A DNA stretch of 6,701 nt, from the NCBI GenBank assembly GCA_013042925.1, contig JABDPH010000110.1, forward strand, positions 1 to 6,701. The letters are read 5' to 3'. Source of the DNA: Eudoraea sp. (GTDB taxonomy: Bacteria > Bacteroidota > Bacteroidia > Flavobacteriales > Flavobacteriaceae). This document shows, one piece after another, positions 1 through 6,094 of the stretch (position 1 is the stretch's first letter; the number at the start of each line of letters is the position of its first letter). The position numbers were made by a program, and so were the translations under genes. The notes beneath the pieces are model-generated. The model worked only from the letters and a program-made list of their open reading frames with translations, searched no databases and was not told the DNA's origin.

Positions 1-1900
1 GATCAGAGAGTTCCTCCAATAACTTTCGTGATTCCTTAGAAATTATATTTTCTTTTCCAAAAAGGTTATTTGATAGACCAGCAGTTAATAGCTGTTCTGA
101 ATTGTGCATAAATTGCTCCTTTGTACCATATGTACTTGTTATGGTCTGACCCTGAATGGTTAATTGTATTTCATTATTGGCTATGGCCTTAGTTTGTGCA
201 GCATAAAAGCGATGAGTTTTTCCACCTCCGCGTGCAGGTGGCCCGCCCCTGCCATCAAAAAATATTGCATCGACACCGTTCTTAGAACAAACTTTGGACA
301 AAACTTCCTTGGTTTTTAAAATAGACCAATTGGCTTTTAAATAACCACCGTCTTTTGTTCCATCCGAGAATCCGAGCATCATGGTTTGCCTGCTTCCCCG
401 TTGTTCAATGTGAGAACGGTAATCCGGTAAATCAAATAAGGACTGCATGGTATGCTCCGAAGTATCCATCCCGTTCATTGTTTCAAAAAGCGGAACAATA
501 TCAAAAGTAATACTATCCTTCTTCCAACCACACCATCTGAAAAGCGCATAAACAAATAGAACTGAATAGATATCCTCAGAGTTACTTATAATATATCGGT
601 TACAACCTTGTTCACCATTTTTATTCTGAATTTCTTTTAATTGGGAAATATTTGCAATGGTATCTTTTACAATTTCATCTTTATAATCCTTAGAATCTAA
701 TTTCAAATTTTCATTGAGCAGCAAATTTGTTAATTCGTCTTCTGCAAGTTCATCAAGACTTTCATTAACATAACCATTAACTTTAAGTACTGTTTCAATT
801 ACTTGTATGTGCTTACTATGATCCTGACGAATATCAAGAGTAGCGAAATGTGTTTTGAAAATTTTCACCTTGTCAATAAGATCATCCAGTTGTTTCAGGT
901 AGAGCGAATTGTATTTGTCTATTAAAATTTCCCGTGACTTAATCAATGGCCCAACAATATCATCATAGCTTACTACTTTTTCAGGATCAAACATTGAAAC
1001 ATATAGCCTGTCTCTTAAAGCATTCAAGTCCGGACGCAAATCCTTAAATGTAAGCTTCTTACGAAGTATTTTGAGGTCATTATAGTAACATTTCATTAAA
1101 TTCGTACGAAGCTCGTCAGCTACGTCTTTAGTAATATCTGCCGTTACAAATGGATTTCCGTCTCTATCTCCTCCTGGCCAAAACCCAAGTTTAATTATAT
1201 CATAATTGTCAAATTCATCATTCTCTATATTGCTTTTTACATAAGAGAATAAATCCCCGACGGCGGCATAGTAAACATTTCTAAGAATGTAAATAATATT
1301 TTTGGCCTCATCCAATGGTGTTGGTTTCTTTGTGTTTATCAAAGAAGTTAGCCCTAATTGTTGAAGAACAACATCAATATCATTAATCTTATCTTCAAGA
1401 ATAAGTGATTTCAATTCTTCAATGATATCCAGGACAGATGGAGTATAAAACTGAGTTGGATGGGCAGTTAAAACAATACGTGCGCTAAAACTCGATAATT
1501 TCTTCGCAATCTTTTCCCAGCTCTTAGTCTTATTTACTAATTGAAAGTAGTCCTTTATGGATAAAGAGGTTGAATGCTCATGTAATTTCGGAAATGCAGC
1601 ATCCTCTACACTATCATATAATACAACTTGCCGTTCAACATACTGAATTATACTGAACATAAAATCAATTCTTTCTTTTTCAGTATCAATATTGGCGTAA
1701 GACTTGAAAAATAAATCTAAAATTTGTTGTGGATTTTTGCCGGATTTTAACCCTTTTTCGCATTGATCAAATAAAAGAGGAATGAGCATTCCAACATTCT
1801 CGATACCCTGATAAGGTAAATTTAAAAACAAGCTGTTATAAACGTAGAACTTATTTTTAACCGATTTTTTAAATTCTTCTAATCTATCTGTCTGATGCAT
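1..1900 (-). CDS. ppc: Phosphoenolpyruvate carboxylase, N-terminal 633 residues (3' end outside window)
   Basis: Cytosolic enzyme that carboxylates phosphoenolpyruvate with bicarbonate to oxaloacetate and phosphate, refilling the TCA cycle. Translation gives 633 uninterrupted residues from an ATG at 1900; an in-frame TGA at 1918-1916 rules out a longer start, and no Shine-Dalgarno is visible. Family signatures appear in the correct order: VLTAHPTQ with the catalytic histidine at residue 147 (E. coli His138), PGGDRDGNP at 242-250, GFSDGTKDGG at 510-519 with Lys516 (E. coli Lys546), and the glycine/arginine loop GRGGPPARGGG at 550-560 with Arg551 and Arg557 (E. coli Arg581 and Arg587). The offset to E. 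coli numbering is a constant 30 across the last two motifs. The histidine E. coli has at 579 is Asp549 here. Family members are usually about 850-950 residues, so roughly a quarter to a third, including the C-terminal allosteric region, lies beyond the left edge. Nothing suggests a broken gene. Confidence 0.96.
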   Translation of the reverse strand, partial: MHQTDRLEEFKKSVKNKFYVYNSLFLNLPYQGIENVGMLIPLLFDQCEKGLKSGKNPQQILDLFFKSYANIDTEKERIDFMFSIIQYVERQVVLYDSVEDAAFPKLHEHSTSLSIKDYFQLVNKTKSWEKIAKKLSSFSARIVLTAHPTQFYTPSVLDIIEELKSLILEDKINDIDVVLQQLGLTSLINTKKPTPLDEAKNIIYILRNVYYAAVGDLFSYVKSNIENDEFDNYDIIKLGFWPGGDRDGNPFVTADITKDVADELRTNLMKCYYNDLKILRKKLTFKDLRPDLNALRDRLYVSMFDPEKVVSYDDIVGPLIKSREILIDKYNSLYLKQLDDLIDKVKIFKTHFATLDIRQDHSKHIQVIETVLKVNGYVNESLDELAEDELTNLLLNENLKLDSKDYKDEIVKDTIANISQLKEIQNKNGEQGCNRYIISNSEDIYSVLFVYALFRWCGWKKDSITFDIVPLFETMNGMDTSEHTMQSLFDLPDYRSHIEQRGSRQTMMLGFSDGTKDGGYLKANWSILKTKEVLSKVCSKNGVDAIFFDGRGGPPARGGGKTHRFYAAQTKAIANNEIQLTIQGQTITSTYGTKEQFMHNSEQLLTAGLSNNLFGKENIISKESRKLLEELSD

Positions 1901-2013
1901 AAAATTCTTAAATATTCAATTGACTCCCCTAAATTGCCAAAGTTTCTTATTGGTTTTAATCCTCTAAATATCCGTATAATAATATAATCTTTAAACCTTA
2001 ATACGACAAATCA

Positions 2014-2043
2014 CAAAATAATTTTTCCTCATTAAAAAACCAA
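2014..2043 (-). promoter_or_regulatory. Candidate Bacteroidota-type promoter for ppc
   Basis: Read on the minus strand, TTG (2043-2041) is followed by a 19-base spacer and TTATTTTG (2021-2014). The latter matches the Bacteroidota -7 consensus TAnnTTTG at all but one fixed position, and the spacing is in the usual range. It would give ppc a 5' leader of roughly 100 bases. The surrounding 237-bp gap (1901-2137) is very AT-rich. I found no open reading frame of note, RNA gene or strong hairpin in it. This is a by-eye match in AT-rich DNA, so chance occurrence is a real possibility. Confidence 0.33.
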
Positions 2044-2137
2044 CATAATCCTGACTATAAAGCCCTATTTGAAAAACAAGCACTTCAGATTTAAAACATA
2101 GCAATTCCAAAGTATTTTTTTAAATTACCAGGATCAT

Positions 2138-2830
2138 TCAACTATTGAGACCAGCAAGATTATGGTACTTAAAGAAAGTACGATATTGATCTACTCTGAA
2201 TTGCAAAGTTGAATATCCCGGATTCTCCATTTTGATCTTTTTATAAGAGTTGAAACTACCAATTGCCCTGTTTGCAGAACCCGAAGGAGCTGTCAGGGAA
2301 ACAGTGGTGACGATTCTATTTAGTTCTCCCGGCATCTTAAAACTATGTATTCTCGGTACTACCCCGGAAATTTGTTCCAATCTTATTCCATAATCCCTTA
2401 AATGTTTTCTAAAAAAATATTCCGGTCCGTTCTTACTGTTTCCACCAGTAAACAATAAGGTTTCAACCTTTCTAAATTTAGTTAAATACCCTATTAGATT
2501 TCTGAGTGATACATTCTTCATACCCAAATCTGATGCATCTACTTTTAAACGTTCCGCACTTTGAACTATATCACAAATTCCTAATTTTTGTTCCTTCAGA
2601 AAATCCATACGCTGTTTTACAGCTTCCCCGGTTGATTCGAATTTTAAATTTAATTCAAAAATCTGGTCCAAAATTTTCCATAACTGTCCATCTCTGCTTC
2701 CATAACAAAAATCAACATCTCCTTCCTTTAAATCCCCTGTAGTGAATCTGGGTGGCGGCAAAGTCCCCACAATAAGCTTAGTGGTATTATGAAATATAAA
2801 AGGTTTATAAGGGTGGGTATGTAAAAACAA
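2138..2830 (-). CDS. Divergent uracil-DNA glycosylase superfamily protein
   Basis: Probable cytosolic DNA base-excision glycosylase, or a relative that has lost or changed that activity. The 230-residue protein has the layout of the UDG superfamily. A first motif after a short beta strand, LIVGTLPPPRF at 19-29, is followed by a YGSRDGQLW segment at 43-51, which resembles the Y-x-x-x-x-N-x-F-W segment of hypoxanthine/mismatch-type glycosylases. A late motif, LTAPSGSANR at 179-188, resembles the P-S-x-S-x-A-N-R DNA-intercalation loop. The length suits the superfamily. The apparent start is TTG at 2830: an in-frame TAA lies only five codons upstream and the next in-frame ATG is about 75 codons inside, past motif 1, so TTG is the only credible start. 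A strong AAGGAG (2861-2856) sits about 25 bases upstream, too far for normal use. The gene stands alone, divergent from the bTHX gene and 237 bp upstream of ppc on the same strand. Substrate cannot be told from sequence; superfamily membership is fairly secure. Confidence 0.72.
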   Translation of the reverse strand: MFLHTHPYKPFIFHNTTKLIVGTLPPPRFTTGDLKEGDVDFCYGSRDGQLWKILDQIFELNLKFESTGEAVKQRMDFLKEQKLGICDIVQSAERLKVDASDLGMKNVSLRNLIGYLTKFRKVETLLFTGGNSKNGPEYFFRKHLRDYGIRLEQISGVVPRIHSFKMPGELNRIVTTVSLTAPSGSANRAIGSFNSYKKIKMENPGYSTLQFRVDQYRTFFKYHNLAGLNS

Positions 2831-2961
2831 ATTGAATCCTAATTATCGGTATTATCTCCTTAATCTAACTATTTTATAAAGATAGTATTTTGCGAATGGG
2901 TAAAATGGCAGATTGCATTTTTATGTCAAATTTTGTAAATTGAAAGAAATATACAATACCA

Positions 2962-3090
2962 ATGGGTAAAGGGGATATAAAAACTAAAAGAGGTAAGATT
3001 GCCAATAAATCATACGGTGCCCGAAGACCTAAAAAGGCAAAGGCTAAAGTTGTGGTTACAAAGAAAAAAAAGACTAAAAGTAAATCCTAG
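2962..3090 (+). CDS. 30S ribosomal protein bTHX
   Basis: A 42-codon gene encoding a very basic peptide that begins MGKGDIKTKRGKIANKSYG and continues with ARRPKK and a lysine-rich tail. The pattern G-K-G-D-x-K-T-x-R-G-K-I-x-x-x-S/T-Y-G-x-R-R-P matches bTHX, a tiny protein of the small ribosomal subunit first seen in Thermus, where it sits in the head and stabilises 16S rRNA folding. Bacteroidota homologues have extra lysine-rich residues at the C terminus, as here. ATG at 2962 is the family start; there is no Shine-Dalgarno, and the upstream region is AT-rich without a clean -7 box. The gene is divergent from the glycosylase gene. Its TAG stop (3088-3090) overlaps the stop of the convergent lipoprotein gene within a CTAG palindrome. 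It is short enough to be missed by automatic gene callers. Confidence 0.9.
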   Translation: MGKGDIKTKRGKIANKSYGARRPKKAKAKVVVTKKKKTKSKS

Positions 3091-3452
3091 TCCACAACGA
3101 ATTCAAGCCCTACTTCACCTTCCTCGTTTATGCTGAGTTTATAGGTGTAAAAACCAATGGGAAGTTCGGTTTCCCCTACAAAATCAATCGGCTGCAGTAC
3201 GTAGATGTCTTCTCCAGATTTAATTTCAACAAAGTCGTATTGATAAGCGATCTCATAGACCAAATAGTCGGAATATTTTCCTGGCGCCACATTTGTATAC
3301 AATTCTTCGTTAGTGCTTACCTGTACCTCATCAAAATTTATATTGCTATCATTCTTGATGCGGATATTGATGGCATCTACATTATCATCCCTGTCTGTGC
3401 AGCTAAAAGTAAAGACTAAAAAGGTTAGTAAGAGAAAACCAATATTTTTCAT
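3087..3452 (-). CDS. Small uncharacterised lipoprotein
   Basis: A 121-residue protein with a clear lipoprotein signal peptide: MKN, then a hydrophobic stretch at 4-16, then a lipobox ending FTFSC with the acylated cysteine at residue 18. The residues after the cysteine, TDRDDN, are rich in aspartate. In Bacteroidota an acidic patch just after the cysteine acts as a lipoprotein export signal to the cell surface, so surface exposure is plausible but inferred. The mature part of about 100 residues is acidic, aromatic-rich and looks like alternating beta strands; I recognise no catalytic motif. The segment DYLVYEIAYQYDFVEI and the later PIGFYTYKLSI have the look of a small beta-sandwich lipoprotein common as a hypothetical protein in flavobacteria. 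The start is ATG at 3452, without a Shine-Dalgarno. It lies 57 bp downstream of yaaA on the same strand and may be read through from it. Function unknown. Confidence 0.85.
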   Translation of the reverse strand: MKNIGFLLLTFLVFTFSCTDRDDNVDAINIRIKNDSNINFDEVQVSTNEELYTNVAPGKYSDYLVYEIAYQYDFVEIKSGEDIYVLQPIDFVGETELPIGFYTYKLSINEEGEVGLEFVVD

Positions 3453-3509
3453 TACAAGTTGTTTATAAATGATACTTCATAGTATAAACGGTTGCTTCAG
3501 AAAATTATT

Positions 3510-4271
3510 CTATCTAATAAAAACAGGCTGATTTTCTTTTAAGGTATGCTCCCTGCTGTAGATATATCCATCCAGGTTAAATCCTTTTATATCTTCAAGA
3601 GTCCTTGCGTCTGTATCCAGAATATAACGCACCATAGAACCGCGGGCTTTTTTTGCAAAGAAACTGATTACTTTAAGCTTGTCGTTTTTCCAATCTTTAA
3701 ATACCGGAGTAATAATAGTGGCTTTTAATTTTTTTGCGTCCACAGCACTAAAATACTCGTTACTGGCAAGATTAATAAAAAGTTCTCCCTCTTGGAGTTC
3801 TTCGTTTAAAAAATCAGTTATAATGGGCTTCCAAAACTCGTAAAGATTCTTTTTACGTCCAATTTTTAATTGTGTCCCCATCTCCAGGCGATAGGGTTGC
3901 ATTAGATCTAGTGGCCTTAAAATACCGTATAAACCCGAAAGAATTCGAAGGGTATCTTGAAGCTTGTTTAATCTGTCTTCGGGAATACTATATGCATCTA
4001 ATCCCTGATAAACGTCCCCATTAAAAGCGTAAACGGCCGGGCGGGCATTTTCCGGAGTAAATGGCGGTGAGAATTCTTGATTGCGCTCCCAGTTTAATTC
4101 AGCAAGGTCGTTTGAAATACCCATTAATTTAGACAAGGACCTGGGTTTTTTCTTTGCCAATATCCTATTAAGTTTTTCTGACTGTTCCAAAAATTCCGGT
4201 TGTGTATATTTTGCCGTGGGAACAGGACGTTCAAAATCTAATGACTTAGCCGGAGAAAGCACAATCTTCAT
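3510..4271 (-). CDS. yaaA: Peroxide stress protein YaaA (DUF328/UPF0246)
   Basis: Cytoplasmic protein of the YaaA family. In E. coli it is induced by OxyR and limits free intracellular iron during hydrogen peroxide stress, protecting DNA and proteins from Fenton damage; the fold also binds DNA. The 253-residue length is normal. Family signatures are all present: the N-terminal [25 protein letters not shown] at 82-93, [12 protein letters not shown] at 111-122 continuing into [10 protein letters not shown] at 124-133, LINLAS-like FINLAS at 165-170, and [14 protein letters not shown] at 204-217. The start ATG at 4271 opens directly on the conserved N terminus. It lies 97 bp downstream of the rluD homologue on the same strand, so read-through is possible, but the gap and its palindrome leave room for a separate promoter. 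Regulation by peroxide in this organism is an inference from E. coli. Confidence 0.95.
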   Translation of the reverse strand: MKIVLSPAKSLDFERPVPTAKYTQPEFLEQSEKLNRILAKKKPRSLSKLMGISNDLAELNWERNQEFSPPFTPENARPAVYAFNGDVYQGLDAYSIPEDRLNKLQDTLRILSGLYGILRPLDLMQPYRLEMGTQLKIGRKKNLYEFWKPIITDFLNEELQEGELFINLASNEYFSAVDAKKLKATIITPVFKDWKNDKLKVISFFAKKARGSMVRYILDTDARTLEDIKGFNLDGYIYSREHTLKENQPVFIR

Positions 4272-4328
4272 AATTCAAAAATTTTAAGATAAAAGTAAAG
4301 AGGATTTTTGTGAATTCCTTACTAAGTG

Positions 4329-4343
4329 TGAAAAGACTTTTCA
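4329..4343. repeat. Perfect 7-bp inverted repeat between rluD and yaaA
   Basis: TGAAAAG (4329-4335) and CTTTTCA (4337-4343) flank one central A, giving a 15-base perfect palindrome in the 97-bp gap after the rluD stop and before the yaaA start. A hairpin would need to open its centre and be weak, and no T-run follows it on the minus strand, so a terminator is unlikely. A regulator-binding site upstream of yaaA is possible. The DNA is AT-rich, so chance is also plausible. Confidence 0.3.
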
Positions 4344-4368
4344 ATACTCCTATCAGCTAAATTTATTG

Positions 4369-5394
4369 CTATCGAGAATGTCGTGAGTAATGCCTCCACT
4401 TCTCAACGCAATTGGCCATATCATCCGGCAATTCGCTATCAAAACGCATCATTTTACCACTTACCGGATGTATAAACCCCAGGGTTTTAGCATGCAATGC
4501 CTGTCTGGGCAGGATTTTAAAAGCATTTTCTACAAATTGTTTGTATTTCGTAAAAGTAGTTCCTTTCAGTATTTTATTCCCGCCATAACGTTCATCATTA
4601 AAAATAGTATGGCCAATATGTTTCATGTGAACCCTTATCTGATGCGTCCTCCCGGTCTCCAGCTTGCAAGAAACCAATGTAACGTATCCCAAACGTTCTA
4701 GGACCTTATAATGCGTAATCGCCTCTTTCCCTTTTTCCCCTTCGGGAAATACTTGCATTTGAAGTCGGTTTTTTGGATTGCGGTCAATATGCCCTTCTAT
4801 GGTTCCTTCATCTTCTTCTATATTGCCCCAAACCAGGGCTACATATTCTCTCTCGCTTGTTTTATCATAAAATTGCTTGGCCAGGTGAGTCATAGCCTGA
4901 TCTGTCTTGGCAATAACCAATAATCCGGAGGTATCTTTATCTATTCGATGAACAAGCCCCGGTCTCTCATCAGAATTTACAGGTAAATTTTTTATGTGAT
5001 ATAGTAGCGCATTTATTAAGGTTCCCGAATAATTTCCATGCCCCGGATGTACTACCATTCCGGCTGGCTTATTTACAACCAAAAGGCTGTCGTCTTCGTA
5101 GACAATATCCAAATGTATATCTTCCGGAGACAATAAAAACTCATAAGGGGGATGTTCAAAAAACACTTTGACTTCATCACCTGCTTTGACCTTGTAGTTT
5201 TGTTTTACTACAGATTCGTTAACCCATATATGGCCTTCCTTTGCAGCGGACTGAATTTTATTGCGGGTTGCATTTTCTATGAAATTCATTAGAAACTTAT
5301 CGACACGTAAAGGTTCCTGCCCTTTGGAAGCTACAAAACTATAATGCTCGTAAAGCTCATCCTCTTGAGGATCTGAAGTGTTGTTAGATGCCAT
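4369..5394 (-). CDS. rluD: RluD-type 23S rRNA pseudouridine synthase (RluA family)
   Basis: Converts specific uridines of RNA to pseudouridine. RluD of E. coli modifies helix 69 of 23S rRNA (1911, 1915, 1917) and supports ribosome assembly and termination. The 341-residue protein has an N-terminal S4 RNA-binding domain at about 29-80 (LRVDKFLMNF to AGDEVKVFFE), then the catalytic domain. Visible motifs are NKPAGMVVHPG at 108-118, the signature HRIDKDTSG at 149-157 with catalytic Asp152, GRTHQIRVHM at 248-257, and RQALHAKTLGFIHP at 297-310. The presence of S4 and the length favour RluD/RluC over the shorter RluA; assignment to RluD rather than another paralogue rests on overall resemblance and context. 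The start is ATG at 5394, only 3 bp after the stop of the PASTA gene, so the two are translated from one transcript. A short acidic N-terminal extension (about 28 residues) precedes S4. Confidence 0.92.
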   Translation of the reverse strand: MASNNTSDPQEDELYEHYSFVASKGQEPLRVDKFLMNFIENATRNKIQSAAKEGHIWVNESVVKQNYKVKAGDEVKVFFEHPPYEFLLSPEDIHLDIVYEDDSLLVVNKPAGMVVHPGHGNYSGTLINALLYHIKNLPVNSDERPGLVHRIDKDTSGLLVIAKTDQAMTHLAKQFYDKTSEREYVALVWGNIEEDEGTIEGHIDRNPKNRLQMQVFPEGEKGKEAITHYKVLERLGYVTLVSCKLETGRTHQIRVHMKHIGHTIFNDERYGGNKILKGTTFTKYKQFVENAFKILPRQALHAKTLGFIHPVSGKMMRFDSELPDDMANCVEKWRHYSRHSR

Positions 5395-5397
5395 TTC

Positions 5398-5985
5398 TTA
5401 TTCCGAATCGGCCTTGACTTTCGCCCGGCCGGTTATAGTTCCGTTTCCACAGACCAGTTCAATTTTTGAAGTTTTTGGTATTTTATCGCCCGGATTAATT
5501 GTTTTTCCTTTATGCCTTATATAGTATACCATATCCTTCCCCAACTCATCAATATAGGTAACGCGTTGAACGTCTAATCCAACAGCACGAAGCATAGATT
5601 CTGCATTGCGTTGTGTAACCTGAATAATATTCGGAACGGTAACTTTTTTATAACCCGAAGGATTAACAGTAATATATATTTTTCTATTTTCTTTTACTTT
5701 ATTTCCTGCAGGAGGGTCCTGTTCAATTATAGAAAACCTCGGGTAATCCGGATTGAAATTTGCTGAATCCAATACCTCATAGCGTAAATTAGCATCCTCT
5801 ATTACCCCTCTCATTTCCATTACCGATAACTTCGATAGATCAGGAACCTCTATAAATTCTCCATGGTTTGTAGATTTTTTTAACCACTGTAAAGCAAATA
5901 TTGATATAGCCACTATTGCCAGAAAAGCCAGGCCAATATTCAATAAAAAAACTTTACTTCTAAGAAAATTCCAAAAATTCTTCAT
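5398..5985 (-). CDS. Membrane-anchored protein with two PASTA domains
   Basis: A 195-residue protein with a basic cytoplasmic N terminus, one transmembrane helix at about 12-34 (FLLNIGLAFLAIVAISIF core) and an outer part made of two PASTA domains. Domain 1 spans about 44-110 (starts EVPDLSKLSV, contains EQDPPAGNKV) and domain 2 about 113-181 (starts VTVPNIIQVT, contains INPGDKIPKTSKIELV). PASTA domains bind peptidoglycan or beta-lactam-like ligands and usually sit on Ser/Thr kinases or class B/A penicillin-binding proteins; here there is neither a kinase nor a transpeptidase domain, so it is a PASTA-only protein. Topology predicts PASTA in the periplasm. It is divergent from ddl (cell-wall precursor ligase) and 3 bp upstream of rluD. 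A role as a peptidoglycan sensor or scaffold is inference. The start ATG at 5985 lies immediately before the basic/hydrophobic anchor. Confidence 0.9.
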   Translation of the reverse strand: MKNFWNFLRSKVFLLNIGLAFLAIVAISIFALQWLKKSTNHGEFIEVPDLSKLSVMEMRGVIEDANLRYEVLDSANFNPDYPRFSIIEQDPPAGNKVKENRKIYITVNPSGYKKVTVPNIIQVTQRNAESMLRAVGLDVQRVTYIDELGKDMVYYIRHKGKTINPGDKIPKTSKIELVCGNGTITGRAKVKADSE

Positions 5986-6006
5986 TGCATTTTTTTATGT
6001 CGGACA

Positions 6007-6014
6007 CAAAGATA
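6007..6014 (-). promoter_or_regulatory. Candidate -7 element for the PASTA-rluD operon
   Basis: On the minus strand the sequence TATCTTTG is an exact match to the Bacteroidota -7 consensus TAnnTTTG, ending 21 bases before the PASTA start codon, which would give a very short leader. No TTG is found at the expected -33 distance, so the match is only half a promoter. It overlaps the left arm of an inverted repeat. Confidence 0.42.
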
Positions 6015-6029
6015 GGAAACCCTATCATT
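6008..6029. repeat. Inverted repeat in the PASTA/ddl divergent intergenic region
   Basis: GATAGG (6011-6016) and CCTATC (6021-6026) are perfect arms around the 4-base loop AAAC. The pairing extends by two more A-T pairs after one mismatch (arms 6008-6016 and 6021-6029). A run of six T (6028-6033) follows on the plus strand. The shape resembles an intrinsic terminator, but no gene is expected to be transcribed into it on the plus strand. Since it overlaps the -7 candidate of the minus-strand operon, an operator is the more natural reading. The stem is short and may be coincidental. Confidence 0.4.
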
Positions 6030-6050
6030 TTTTATTTACGTTAAAATCGT

Positions 6051-6058
6051 GATATTTG
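6051..6058 (+). promoter_or_regulatory. Weak candidate -7 element for ddl
   Basis: GATATTTG matches TAnnTTTG except for the first base and lies 36 bases before the ddl ATG, a plausible promoter distance. The -33 position has only T-rich sequence without TTG. Offered as the best site in the short upstream region, not as a firm call. Confidence 0.22.
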
Positions 6059-6094
6059 TCTAAATGGGTTAAGAGCTTGCATAGATAACTTTAG

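Noticed and set aside
1901..2137. Possible small RNA or small gene in the 237-bp gap between the glycosylase and ppc
   Set aside because: I saw only AT-rich sequence, a weak promoter candidate and stems of about four pairs; no open frame with a family signature.
2506..2742. Plus-strand open frame of 78 codons inside the glycosylase gene
   Set aside because: It is antisense to a well-supported coding gene, has no recognisable motif, and its composition is that of a shadow frame.
3546..4287. Plus-strand open frames at 3546-3728 and 4081-4287 opposite yaaA
   Set aside because: They are reverse-strand shadows of conserved YaaA segments, with no independent evidence of coding.
4390..4923. Two plus-strand open frames (4390-4701 and 4711-4923) opposite the rluD gene
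   Set aside because: Both lie fully within the RluD coding region, whose motifs are unambiguous; the antisense peptides look random and have no start signal.
6011..6033. Intrinsic terminator on the plus strand (hairpin plus six T)
   Set aside because: No plus-strand gene ends upstream of it, since the neighbour is transcribed leftwards; the stem is only six perfect pairs with no GC-rich core.
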